The notes beneath the pieces are model-generated. The model saw only the letters and a list, made by a program, of their open reading frames with translations. It was not told the origin of the DNA and made no database searches. From JAEUOS01 sp965279115 (GTDB lineage Bacteria > Pseudomonadota > Gammaproteobacteria > Burkholderiales > JAEUOS01), in the NCBI GenBank assembly GCA_965279115.1, contig OZ257137.1, forward strand, positions 2,728,001 through 2,792,000: DNA of 64,000 nucleotides, in the 5' to 3' direction. Positions 17,233-27,384 of this stretch are shown here, one piece after another. Every line of letters begins with the position of its first letter. The first letter of the stretch is position 1. The translations under genes were made by a program, and so were the position numbers.

Positions 17233-19020
17233 CTAGAACGCTTCCGCTTCGAGCGAGAGCAGATTCTTCGAGCCGGACTTGATGCGCCTGGCAAGCATCT
17301 CGGTTTCCGGCAGCAGGCGCGCGAAATAGAAGCGGGCGGTGGCGATCTTGGCCTTGTAGAACGGGTCCGATTCCGCCTTCGGCAGGGCGACGGCGGCCAT
17401 GCGCGCCCAGAAGTAGGCATAGACCAGATGGCCTGCCATGCGCAGGTAGTCCACCGCCGCGGCGCCGACTTCATCGGGGTTCTTGAAGGCGGCCATACCG
17501 ACGGTCATCGAGATCTCGGCCAGTTTCTCGCCCAGTTCGGCCAGGGGATCGATGAACTCCTTCATCGCCGGATTGGATCCATGCTCTTCGGCCAGGGCCT
17601 CAACCAGCGCGCCGAATTTCTTGAACTTCTTGCCGCCGTCGCCCAGCACCTTGCGGCCGAGGAAGTCGAGCGACTGGATGGTGTTGGTGCCTTCGTAGAT
17701 CTGGTTGATGCGCGCATCGCGCACAAACTGCTCCATGCCCCATTCGGCGATGTAGCCGTGGCCGCCAAACACCTGCATGGCGAGGTTGGTGCACTCGCTG
17801 CCCGCATCGGTGATGAAGGCCTTGATGATCGGCGTGAGCAATGCCAGCAGATCCTCGGCGTCCTCGCGTTCGTCCGCGTCGGTCGAGTAGTGGGCGATAT
17901 CGGCCTGCAGCGAGATCCAGTAGGCGAACACCCGGCTGGCTTCCACATAGGCGCGCTGGGTCAGGAGCATGCGCCGCACGTCCGGGTGCACGATGATCGG
18001 GTCGGCGGCCTTGTCCGGTGCCTTGGGGCCGGACAGCGAGCGCATCTGCAGGCGGTCCTTCGCGTACGCGGCCGAGGACTGGTAGGCCACTTCCATCAGG
18101 CCGAGGGACTGCATGCCCACGCCCAGGCGCGCGCCGTTCATCATCACGAACATGGCGTTCAAGCCCTTGTTGGGCTCGCCCACCATGGTGCCGACGGCGC
18201 CGTCCAGGTTCATCTGGCAGGTGGCGTTGCCGTGGATGCCCATCTTGTGCTCGAGCGCACCGCAGGTGATGCCGTTGCGCGCGCCCAGCGTTCCGTCGCC
18301 GTTGATCAGGAACTTGGGCACGATGAAAAGCGATATCCCCTTGGTGCCGGCCGGCGCTTCTGGCAGGCGCGCCAGCACCAGGTGGATGATGTTGGCCGAC
18401 ATGTCGTGCTCGCCGGAGGAGATGAAAATCTTGCCGCCGGTAATCTTGAAGGTGCCGTCGCCCTGCGGTTCGGCCTTGCTGCGCAACATGCCCAGGTCGG
18501 TGCCGCAGTGCGGCTCGGTCAGGCACATGGTGCCGGTCCATTCGCCCGAGATCATCTTCGGCAGGAAGAGCTTTTTCTGCTCCGGCGTGCCGTGCTTGAC
18601 CAGCGCCTGGTAGGCGCCGTGGGTGAGGCCCGGATACATGGCCCAGGCCTGGTTGGCCGAGTTCATCATCTCCTGGAAGGCGGTCTGCACCACGTGCGGC
18701 AGGCCCTGGCCGCCGAATTCCGGGTCGCAGGACAGGGCCGGCCAGCCGGCTTCGCAAAACTGGCTGAACGCTTCCTTGAAGCCGGTCGGGGTTTTCACGG
18801 TGTGCGCGGTCTTGTCGAGCACGCAGCCTTCGCGGTCGCCCACCTGGTTGAGCGGGAACAGCACTTCGGCGCAGAACTTGCCGCCTTCCTCGATGACCTG
18901 GTCGATCAGATCGGCACTGACCTCGGCCTGCGCCGGCAGGCCCTTGAGCGTGGCGGCCACGTCAAGCACTTCGTGCATCACGAAGGCGATGTCGCGCAGG
19001 GGGGCGGTGTATTGAGCCAT
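17233..19020 (-). CDS. Acyl-CoA dehydrogenase (long, C-terminally extended type)
   Basis: The 595-residue FAD enzyme is longer than the 380-residue classical form, as in the AidB/FadE5-like subfamily with an extra C-terminal domain. Visible signatures are GTMCLTEPHCGTDLGML, KITGGKIFISSGEHD and MQVFGGHGYIAEWGMEQFVRDARI, then YEGTNTIQ carrying the probable catalytic Glu. It catalyses the first oxidation of acyl-CoA to enoyl-CoA. It is the first enzyme gene after the TetR regulator, about 50 bases downstream of it, and leads the enzyme order of the operon. Confidence 0.94.
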   Translation of the reverse strand: MAQYTAPLRDIAFVMHEVLDVAATLKGLPAQAEVSADLIDQVIEEGGKFCAEVLFPLNQVGDREGCVLDKTAHTVKTPTGFKEAFSQFCEAGWPALSCDPEFGGQGLPHVVQTAFQEMMNSANQAWAMYPGLTHGAYQALVKHGTPEQKKLFLPKMISGEWTGTMCLTEPHCGTDLGMLRSKAEPQGDGTFKITGGKIFISSGEHDMSANIIHLVLARLPEAPAGTKGISLFIVPKFLINGDGTLGARNGITCGALEHKMGIHGNATCQMNLDGAVGTMVGEPNKGLNAMFVMMNGARLGVGMQSLGLMEVAYQSSAAYAKDRLQMRSLSGPKAPDKAADPIIVHPDVRRMLLTQRAYVEASRVFAYWISLQADIAHYSTDADEREDAEDLLALLTPIIKAFITDAGSECTNLAMQVFGGHGYIAEWGMEQFVRDARINQIYEGTNTIQSLDFLGRKVLGDGGKKFKKFGALVEALAEEHGSNPAMKEFIDPLAELGEKLAEISMTVGMAAFKNPDEVGAAAVDYLRMAGHLVYAYFWARMAAVALPKAESDPFYKAKIATARFYFARLLPETEMLARRIKSGSKNLLSLEAEAF

Positions 19021-19073
19021 GGTGAACCTTTTCTTGGGATTGCGATGGGTTGGTCGTGGTGCGGCGGGTTGCC

Positions 19074-19739
19074 TTACGCCGCGATCCTGGATGGGGTCCG
19101 GCGGGTGGTCGGTTTCGCCGCCGCGGCGTAGTAGCTGACCGTGCGGTCGAAGGCACGCCGCGCGCGTTCGACTGCGCGCCCGTCGCGCAGCAAGCGCGCG
19201 TCATGGTGCAACGCCAGCATGACGCCGTAGAGCTCGAATACGAGTTGTTCCGGGTCGCAATCGGCGCGCAGGTGGCCGCAGGCGATCGCCTGCCGGGCGG
19301 CCTTCTGCATTTCGCCCTGCCAGCCGCGGTTAACGGCGACCATGCGGTCGCGCACCGGGCCTTCGCGGTCGTCGAATTCCACGGCGCCGGAAATGAACAC
19401 GCAGCCGTTGGGGATTTCCACCGTCTGCACGCGATGCAGCCAGTTCTCGAACATGGCGGAGAGGCGCGGCAGGCCGCGCGGCAGGCGGATCGCCGGGTGG
19501 AACACCGCATCCATGAAGCGGCGCGCGTATTCGTCGATCAGTGCGATCTGCAATTCCTCGCGGCTGCCGAAATGGGCGAACACACCCGATTTCGATTTGC
19601 CCATGCGCTCGGCGAGCATGCCGATGGAGAGGCCCTCCAGGCCGTCGCGGCTGGCGATTTCCAGCGCCGCGTCGAGGATCGCGGCACGGGTTTGCAGGCC
19701 TTTGGAAATGGCGATCACGGGTTTGGGCACGATTGACAA
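19074..19739 (-). CDS. TetR-family transcriptional regulator of the fatty-acid operon
   Basis: The 221-residue protein has an N-terminal TetR helix-turn-helix (GLEGLSIGMLAERMGKSKSG then VFAHFGSREEL, about 32-62) and a helical C-terminal ligand domain (WLHRVQTVEIPNGCVFISGA) of the type seen in lipid-responsive regulators. It is the first gene of the minus-strand fad operon, so it is probably an acyl-CoA-responsive repressor of it. The start is uncertain. No ATG lies near the family N-terminus; TTG at 19737-19739 is the longest choice, and GTG at 19728-19730 or 19717-19719 are alternatives. A palindrome lies just upstream. Confidence 0.87.
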   Translation of the reverse strand: MSIVPKPVIAISKGLQTRAAILDAALEIASRDGLEGLSIGMLAERMGKSKSGVFAHFGSREELQIALIDEYARRFMDAVFHPAIRLPRGLPRLSAMFENWLHRVQTVEIPNGCVFISGAVEFDDREGPVRDRMVAVNRGWQGEMQKAARQAIACGHLRADCDPEQLVFELYGVMLALHHDARLLRDGRAVERARRAFDRTVSYYAAAAKPTTRRTPSRIAA

Positions 19740-19741
19740 AT

Positions 19742-19762
19742 AAAACGAACGGTCGTGCTTTT
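19742..19762. promoter_or_regulatory. Probable TetR operator at head of the fatty-acid operon
   Basis: The core ACGAACGGTCGT (19745-19756) has ACGA and TCGT arms in inverted orientation, and the outer AAAA/TTTT extend the symmetry to 21 bp. It lies directly against the start of the TetR gene, where a bound repressor would block transcription of the operon. Identification is by position and symmetry only. Confidence 0.5.
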
Positions 19763-19944
19763 TCGCAGACTGGGCCCGTGCCGGTCAAGCGATTTCCATG
19801 ATGCGCCGCAATATCGGCTCCGGGTACGAGCCGAAACGCACGCGGAATCAAGGCGTTGCGCACAGGCTCGTGATTAGACTAAAGGCTCTACGGGGTAGTA
19901 TGGGGGCCTCAAGTCACCTTGGGCGCACCCCGCCCGAATTGCCG

Positions 19945-20376
19945 ATGGCTCCCTTGCAATCCCACGAAATGCGCATCGAGATCACGCCGGCCGACATGCC
20001 GGAAGACGGTTTTTCAAACCACGTGAACAACGCGCGTTACTTCGCCTTCATCAACCGCGTGTTCATCGACTGGTACGTGAAGATGGGCATTCGCGTGGCC
20101 GGCGCGAGCCACAGCGCGATGATGGTCAATACCCAGTACGATTTTCTCAACCAGGTGTTCTACCCGGGCACCGTGCTGTGCCGGGTAGCCGTGGTGAAGG
20201 TGGGCCGGACCAGTATGGAGCACAGCGTCGAGATGTGGGACGTGACCGGCGAGCCCAGGCTGGCCGGGCGCGGCAAGGTCACCCATGTGTGGGTGGAGCG
20301 GGCGATCGCCAAATCCCAGCCGTGGCCACCGGAATTCCTGGCGAAGTGCTGGGATGGCGGGGCTGCCGCGGCCTAG
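19945..20376 (+). CDS. Acyl-CoA thioesterase (4HBT hotdog)
   Basis: This is a protein of about 143 residues with the 4HBT/FcbC-type thioesterase layout. An opening beta strand (MRIEITPADMPEDG) is followed by VNNARYFAFINRVFIDWY, the N-terminal helix bearing the usual Asn/Tyr motif near the active site. FLNQVFYPGTVLCR and the final HVWVERA strand follow. The start at 19945 gives the family N-terminus; an in-frame ATG at 19900 would add 15 residues. It is divergent from the TetR gene and convergent with the HxlR gene, whose end it overlaps by 4 bases. Confidence 0.8.
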   Translation: MAPLQSHEMRIEITPADMPEDGFSNHVNNARYFAFINRVFIDWYVKMGIRVAGASHSAMMVNTQYDFLNQVFYPGTVLCRVAVVKVGRTSMEHSVEMWDVTGEPRLAGRGKVTHVWVERAIAKSQPWPPEFLAKCWDGGAAAA

Positions 20377-20876
20377 GATTCCAGCTTTTGCCTGGGCCGT
20401 GGAGCGAGTCGGCGCCGGGTTTCTTCGGTGGCGCCCGGGCCGGGCGTAGTGCGCAGGTCCTGCCGGGTGAGCGGTTTGCCGTCGGCGTCGGTGACTCGCA
20501 GCCGCGGAACCTGCCTGCCGCTGTTGCGCTCGGAAACGATCACCGGCTCGTTGCCGCGCCCGAATACCCAGTCGTCGGACCATTCGCGCAGTGCAGTCAG
20601 CACCGGCAGCAAGGCCTCACCCCTGGGCGTCAGGCGGTACTCGTAGCGCTGGCCGGTCTCGCCGACGTCAATGCGTTCAAGTATTCCGTTGTCCACCAGT
20701 CGTTGTAGCCGGTCCGAGAGAATGTTCTTCGCAATACCCAGGCTGGCCTGGAAATCGGAAAACCGCTTCACGCCGAAGAAGGCGTCGCGTACCACCAGTA
20801 GCGTCCACCAGTCACCCAGGGCGTCCAGCGCCTGGGCGATACCGCAATTCATGTCCGCGAAGCGTTTGCGTTGCAT
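20373..20876 (-). CDS. HxlR-family (MarR-like winged-helix) regulator
   Basis: The 167-residue protein has the HxlR domain at about 10-100. CGIAQALDALGDWWTLLVVR is the family start with the conserved Cys11. FSDFQASLGIAKNILSDRLQ is the recognition helix, and YEYRLTPRGEAL the wing. The C-terminal 60 residues are basic and divergent. It is divergent from the molybdopterin oxidoreductase gene with about 90 bases between them, and an inverted repeat lies in that gap. It probably controls that gene and itself. Some HxlR members sense aldehydes or redox state via the Cys; whether this one does is unknown. Confidence 0.88.
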   Translation of the reverse strand: MQRKRFADMNCGIAQALDALGDWWTLLVVRDAFFGVKRFSDFQASLGIAKNILSDRLQRLVDNGILERIDVGETGQRYEYRLTPRGEALLPVLTALREWSDDWVFGRGNEPVIVSERNSGRQVPRLRVTDADGKPLTRQDLRTTPGPGATEETRRRLAPRPRQKLES

Positions 20877-20903
20877 GGCATGACTTTAACCCGAATTGAA
20901 ATA

Positions 20904-20922
20904 TGGTTGCAACATAAAACCA
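20904..20922. promoter_or_regulatory. Inverted repeat between HxlR and molybdoenzyme genes
   Basis: TGGTT (20904-20908) and AACCA (20918-20922) are inverted arms around a 9-base centre containing GCAAC. They lie in the AT-rich 90-bp divergent promoter region, the only such stretch here. It is a likely HxlR operator; no data beyond position and symmetry. Confidence 0.4.
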
Positions 20923-20967
20923 AAATAAGTTAGGCTTGTGACCGTTCGCCCAAACCCAGGAGTCACC

Positions 20968-23274
<2,307 letters not shown>

Positions 23275-23277
23275 CGC

Positions 23278-24723
23278 TCAGCGCGCGGGCTGACGCGGCC
23301 GCAAGCGCATCGACAGGCCTGCCGGCGCCATGGTGAAGGCCATGTGCTCGCGTGCTTCGCCGCCGTCCGGCGTATCCACGGCGATGATGTCGAATTGCCC
23401 GAGCAGCACCGCCATGGCCATCTTGATTTCCAGCATGGCGAGGTAGCGCCCCGGGCATACCCGCGGACCGGCGCCGAAAGGCATGGAAACCCGTTTGGCC
23501 GCGCTGGCGTTCTGCCCCGGTGTGCCGTCGGCCAGCCAGCGTTGCGGCTGGAACGCCTGCGCATCAGGCACGAAGCGCTCGTCCACGCTGTCATGGCGCA
23601 TCACGCAGAACAGGGCCGTGCCGGCCGGCACGCGGACGTCCCCCACGGTGGTGTCGCGCAAGGCCACCAGCGAATTGAACGGGGCCACAGGCTTCAGGCG
23701 CATGGCCTCATGCGCGCAGGCTTCGACAAAGTCCAGCCCGGCCATCTGCTCCGGCGAGAAGGACGCCGGATCGCCCGCGATGGCGCGCACCTCGGCTTGC
23801 GCACGGGCCAGCAGGTCCGGATGGCGCGACAGCAGGTAAATCGTCCATGAAAGTGAATTGGCCGTGGTGTCTTCACCCGCCAGCAGCATGGTCATCACGT
23901 TGCCGGCGACGTCGCGGTCGGTGAGCCCGCTGTCGGCGGCATCTGCGGCGATGATCATCGCCTCCAGCAGGTTGGGCGGCGCGGCGCGCCGGGACGGGTC
24001 GGCCGCCAGCCGTGCACGGGCCTGGGCGATGAAGCCTTCGATCGCCTTCTTCACTTCCGCAATGCTGCGGTCGAGCGCGTGGTCGGAAGGCAGTTTGAAG
24101 TAGCGCCACCACGAAAACGGCGCAAGGATGCGCTTGAACAGCGCCGGGAAGATCTTGTCCAGGTGCTGCTGGATCACGTCGCCGTCCGATTCCAGCGTGT
24201 TGACGTCGCTGCCGAAGGCCAGGCCGGTGATGGTGTCGACGGTGTAACGCATCAGGTCGGCCTGCAGGTCGATGGGTGCATCGGCCAATGCCGCCTTGCG
24301 CCAGCGCCCTTCAAGGCGCCGCGCCACCCCGGCCATCGAGGGAAAGTAGGCCTTGACATGGGCGGGGTCGAAGCCGGCCATCACCATGCGCCGCTGGCGC
24401 CGCCACGCGTCGCCATTGCTGCCGAACACGCCCGGCACCAGGCCCATTTCGCGCGATACCGTTTCCATGCGATCCGAGCGGCGAAAGCCGTCCGGCCGGT
24501 CGCGCAGCATGGCGGCGATCGCCATATGGTCCGCCACCACCACGAAGTCGCGCTTGCCAAGCCTCAAGCGGTAGAACGGCCCGAACTCGCGCGCCCAGTC
24601 TTCCAGTTGCCGGTGCAGGCGCGGCGGGTCGAGTTGCAAGGCGTTGCCCAGGACAGGCAGGCCTCGGGGGAAAGGAAGATCGGCGAGGCCGCGGATGCGT
24701 TGGCTGGGGGCTGTTTGCATCAT
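23278..24723 (-). CDS. Cytochrome P450 monooxygenase
   Basis: The 481-residue P450 has all core motifs. The I-helix oxygen-activation motif is LLAGEDTTANSL, the K-helix ExxR is EAMRLKPV (near 337-340), and the heme loop FGAGPRVCPGRYLA has the axial Cys at about 423. The proline-rich N-terminus PFPRGLPVLGN resembles E-class P450s that hydroxylate fatty acids or terpenoids. No membrane anchor or fused reductase is present, so external ferredoxin or reductase partners are needed; none lies nearby. It is convergent with the molybdoenzyme gene (3-base gap) and 24 bases downstream of the methyltransferase-like gene, possibly in one transcript. Confidence 0.94.
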   Translation of the reverse strand: MMQTAPSQRIRGLADLPFPRGLPVLGNALQLDPPRLHRQLEDWAREFGPFYRLRLGKRDFVVVADHMAIAAMLRDRPDGFRRSDRMETVSREMGLVPGVFGSNGDAWRRQRRMVMAGFDPAHVKAYFPSMAGVARRLEGRWRKAALADAPIDLQADLMRYTVDTITGLAFGSDVNTLESDGDVIQQHLDKIFPALFKRILAPFSWWRYFKLPSDHALDRSIAEVKKAIEGFIAQARARLAADPSRRAAPPNLLEAMIIAADAADSGLTDRDVAGNVMTMLLAGEDTTANSLSWTIYLLSRHPDLLARAQAEVRAIAGDPASFSPEQMAGLDFVEACAHEAMRLKPVAPFNSLVALRDTTVGDVRVPAGTALFCVMRHDSVDERFVPDAQAFQPQRWLADGTPGQNASAAKRVSMPFGAGPRVCPGRYLAMLEIKMAMAVLLGQFDIIAVDTPDGGEAREHMAFTMAPAGLSMRLRPRQPAR

Positions 24724-24747
24724 CTGTTCCGGTTCCGGGAACCTGGT

Positions 24748-25326
24748 CTATCTCGATGGCTCGGCGCGAATGCGCCAAAGGTACAGGTTGCGCTCGCCAT
24801 GCGCGCCCATCACCCGCCGGGTGTCGTCGGGCCGCCAGTCGCCCATCGAATGCACATACGAGACCACACGGGTACCGGTCTTGAGTTCGCGCCACAGCCG
24901 CGGGCGCAGTTTCAGGTTGAGGTCGGGCCAGAGGAACAGGATCACCACGCTGGCGTCGCGGATGTCGGTGGTGAAGAGGTCGCCCTCGACAAAGCGGATG
25001 CGCCCGGCCACACCCGCGGCGGTGGCGTTGGCGCGACTTTCCCGGATCCGCACCGGGTCGATGTCCACGCACACGCCGCGCGCGGCGCCGGCCTTGATCG
25101 CGGCGATCACGTTGCGGCCGTCGCCGCAGCCGAGGTCATAGACCACGTCGCCCCGGCGCACGCCGGCCAGGTCCATCATCTCGGCCACCACGTTGTCGGG
25201 CGTGGGTTCGTAGTGCACGTCCGGCGCGCGGTGCTGCGCAGGCGACGATTGGCTTCCCAGAAGTGCGGCCAGCAGCAATGCCGGCGCGGCTGCGCCGCGC
25301 GGCAGACGCAGCTTGAAGATGGACAC
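24748..25326 (-). CDS. Exported class I SAM-methyltransferase-like protein
   Basis: The 192-residue product starts at a GTG (25324-25326) with GGAAGG upstream. The first 30 residues (basic start, then APALLLAALLGSQSSPA) form a clear signal peptide. After YEPTPDNVVAEMM comes the Rossmann motif VYDLGCGDGRNVIAA (SAM-binding glycine loop at 64-70), then GVCVDIDP (acidic ribose ligand) and FVEGDLFTTDI. The fold is a methyltransferase, but the signal peptide sends it to the periplasm, where SAM is not expected. Similar exported proteins are annotated in other proteobacteria. Function unknown. Confidence 0.8.
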   Translation of the reverse strand: MSIFKLRLPRGAAAPALLLAALLGSQSSPAQHRAPDVHYEPTPDNVVAEMMDLAGVRRGDVVYDLGCGDGRNVIAAIKAGAARGVCVDIDPVRIRESRANATAAGVAGRIRFVEGDLFTTDIRDASVVILFLWPDLNLKLRPRLWRELKTGTRVVSYVHSMGDWRPDDTRRVMGAHGERNLYLWRIRAEPSR

Positions 25327-25411
25327 GTGACAGACCTTCCCGGACGGGTTGCGGCAACCGGCATGGTACGCGACCGGGCGATCCCCGCGCATTGCACAGT
25401 GCGTTGTCCGA

Positions 25412-25432
25412 CGGCACTTTGTTACAGTGCCG
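25412..25432. promoter_or_regulatory. Perfect inverted repeat in divergent promoter region
   Basis: CGGCACT (25412-25418) and AGTGCCG (25426-25432) form a 7-bp perfect inverted repeat with a 7-base centre. They sit between the methyltransferase-like gene (-) and the DMT transporter gene (+). A second, imperfect palindrome (CGCATTGCACAGTGCG, 25388-25403) lies just left of it. These look like operator sites, but no regulator gene is adjacent, so the binder is unknown. Confidence 0.35.
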
Positions 25433-25523
25433 GAATGGTTTCACGAAAGAAGCACGTGGCCGCGCAAGCGGCCGGAAGCGGTTTGGCGCAGTGCGATCCT
25501 GTTGACGCAACCGGGCGGCACGC

Positions 25524-26414
25524 ATGACCCCGGCGGATCGCCAGGGCGGCGGCATCCTGCTGGTCATCCTGGCTTGCGCGTTGTTTGCCGCGCTCGATAC
25601 CGGGAGCAAGTTCGTCAGCAGCACCGTGCCCATGCTGATGGTCTTCTGGATCCGTTACATCATCCAGATCCTGTTCACCGGTCTTGTGCTGGTGCCGCGG
25701 CAGGGCGGCGCGCCCTTCACCTCGCGCAATCCGGTCCTGCAGGTCGTGCGCGGACTGTTGCTGCTTCTGTGCAGCGTGCTCGCCTTTTCCAGCCTGATGT
25801 TCATGCCGGTGGGTGAATTCACCGCCATCGTGATGCTGAGCCCGCTTTTGGTCACGCTTGTCGCATCGGTTGCCCTCAAGGAGCGGGTGTCGCCGCTGCG
25901 CTGGCTGACGGTGATCGGCGGCTTCGTCGGCGCGCTCGTGGTGATCCGGCCGGGTAGCGAAGCTTTCGCATGGGCCACGCTCTTGCCGCTGTTGCTGGTG
26001 TTCGCCAACACGGCTTTCCAGATCGTCACCAGCCGCTTGTCCAAGACCGATGCGGCGGGCACCACCCATCTGATCACCGGCCTGGTGGGGCTGGCGGTGA
26101 CTACCCTGGCGATGCCGTTTTTCTGGCGCCCCCCGGACAGCGCACTGATCTGGGCGATCCTGCTCGGTATCGGCGTGCTCGGCACGGTCGGCCACTATTG
26201 CCTGATCCTTGGCTACAGCCGGGCACCGGCATCCACGCTCACACCCTACCTCTACTCGCACATCGCCTTTGCCACGCTGGGAGGCTGGGTGGTTTTTTCG
26301 CACGTGCCGGACCGCTGGTCGCTTTTGGGCATTGCGCTCATCATCCTGTGCGGCTGCGCCGGACTGTGGGTTACTTCGCACGAAAAGTCCGCCGTGCAGG
26401 GCAAGTTGTCGTAG
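25524..26414 (+). CDS. DMT-superfamily transporter (two EamA domains)
   Basis: The 296-residue integral membrane protein has about ten hydrophobic helices in two EamA repeats (about 10-140 and 150-285). Examples are ILLVILACALFAALDTGSKF at the start and IALIILCGCAGLWV at the end. The repeat-end motif PLLVTLVASVALKERVSPLRW is characteristic of drug/metabolite exporters. It likely exports a small metabolite across the inner membrane. It is followed after 34 bases by an RraA-like aldolase gene on the same strand, so the two may be co-transcribed. Confidence 0.88.
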   Translation: MTPADRQGGGILLVILACALFAALDTGSKFVSSTVPMLMVFWIRYIIQILFTGLVLVPRQGGAPFTSRNPVLQVVRGLLLLLCSVLAFSSLMFMPVGEFTAIVMLSPLLVTLVASVALKERVSPLRWLTVIGGFVGALVVIRPGSEAFAWATLLPLLLVFANTAFQIVTSRLSKTDAAGTTHLITGLVGLAVTTLAMPFFWRPPDSALIWAILLGIGVLGTVGHYCLILGYSRAPASTLTPYLYSHIAFATLGGWVVFSHVPDRWSLLGIALIILCGCAGLWVTSHEKSAVQGKLS

Positions 26415-26448
26415 ATTTCGACTTTTCCTACTGCCGGGGAAGTACGTC

Positions 26449-27108
26449 ATGAGCCTGACATCCATTGCGGAAATCCGCTCCCGCCTGAATGCGTCGATTC
26501 TTTCCGACTGCCTCGACACCGCCGGTTATCGCGACCAGGCGCTGGCGGCGCGCATCCGTCCGCTCGACGATGCACTTGTCATGGTGGGGCGTGCCCGAAC
26601 CGCGGCCTACATGGAAGTGTTTCACGTCGAGGAGGGCAGGAATCCCTATGAACTTGAACTCCAGCTGGTCGACAGCCTGAAGCCCGACGAGATTCCGGTG
26701 TTCGCATGCGCCAACCCGCAACGCATCGGGCCATGGGGCGAGCTGCTGTCGACGGCGGCACGGGTGCGCGGCGCCGCTGGCGCCTTGATGGACGGCTGCG
26801 TGCGCGATATCCGCGCCATTCGCGCGATGAGCTTCCCGGTGTTCCATGGCGGCATCGCGCCGCTCGACTCCAAGGGGCGCGGGCAAATCATGGCCATTGA
26901 CGTGCCCATCATGTGCGCCGGCGTCAAGGTCAAGAGCGGGGACCTGGTGTTTGGCGACGCCGACGGCGTGGTGGTGGTGCCTGCGGAAGTCGAGGCCCAG
27001 GTGCTGGCGCTGGCGATCGAGAAGGTCAGCGGCGAGCGCAATACCCTGCGCGACCTTCAGGCAGGCCAGCCCATCACCGAGGTGTTTGCCCGCTACGGCA
27101 TCCTCTGA
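26449..27108 (+). CDS. RraA-like / 4-hydroxy-4-methyl-2-oxoglutarate aldolase-type protein
   Basis: The 219-residue protein of the RraA/HMG-aldolase superfamily has the conserved catalytic Arg119-Asp120 in ALMDGCVRDIRAI and the C-terminal GDADGVVVVPAEV strand. Class II HMG/CHA aldolases of this type release pyruvate in aromatic catabolism; other members are dehydratase or decarboxylase-like, or bind RNase E. The start is the ATG at 26449; the longer open frame upstream lies inside the transporter gene. The retained R-D pair favours an enzymatic role. Exact substrate unknown. Confidence 0.85.
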   Translation: MSLTSIAEIRSRLNASILSDCLDTAGYRDQALAARIRPLDDALVMVGRARTAAYMEVFHVEEGRNPYELELQLVDSLKPDEIPVFACANPQRIGPWGELLSTAARVRGAAGALMDGCVRDIRAIRAMSFPVFHGGIAPLDSKGRGQIMAIDVPIMCAGVKVKSGDLVFGDADGVVVVPAEVEAQVLALAIEKVSGERNTLRDLQAGQPITEVFARYGIL

Positions 27109-27114
27109 TGCGCC

Positions 27115-27384
27115 TTATCTGGCGACGTCTGCCGCGGGCGCGTCGCCGACCAGCTGGAACTGGCCGGTGCACGGGTTCACCTTGTAGAGCTTGCCTTCGA
27201 GTTCCTTGTATTCCCAGCAGTTCTGTGGCGGACCAAGGAACTTGAGGAAGGACTGGCCGTAATAGGTCAGCACAAGCAGCCCTGCCACGACCGACACCAC
27301 GCCGGCGATGCGCAGGAGGTCGCCGCGCCAGTCGCCACGCCAGCCCTCGCGGCGGCTTTGCGGCTGTGGCGGCGCCTCCCTCAT
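27115..27384 (-). CDS. Small one-pass membrane protein after pdeM
   Basis: The 89-residue protein starts with an ATG that overlaps the pdeM stop by 4 bases, so it is co-translated with it. A basic N-terminal 25 residues (REGWRGDWRGD) precede one transmembrane helix (LLRIAGVVSVVAGLLVLTYY, about 24-43). A short C-terminal tail follows with two cysteines (NCWEYKELEG...VNPCTGQF) that could form a disulfide outside the membrane. I do not recognise the family. It is the last gene of the DNA-damage cluster; whether it shares that role is unknown. Confidence 0.7.
   Translation of the reverse strand: MREAPPQPQSRREGWRGDWRGDLLRIAGVVSVVAGLLVLTYYGQSFLKFLGPPQNCWEYKELEGKLYKVNPCTGQFQLVGDAPAADVAR

Noticed and set aside
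16747..19131. A 794-codon plus-strand open frame
   Set aside because: Antisense to the acyl-CoA dehydrogenase and HAD/crotonase genes; low-complexity H/R/G/A composition, no ribosome site.
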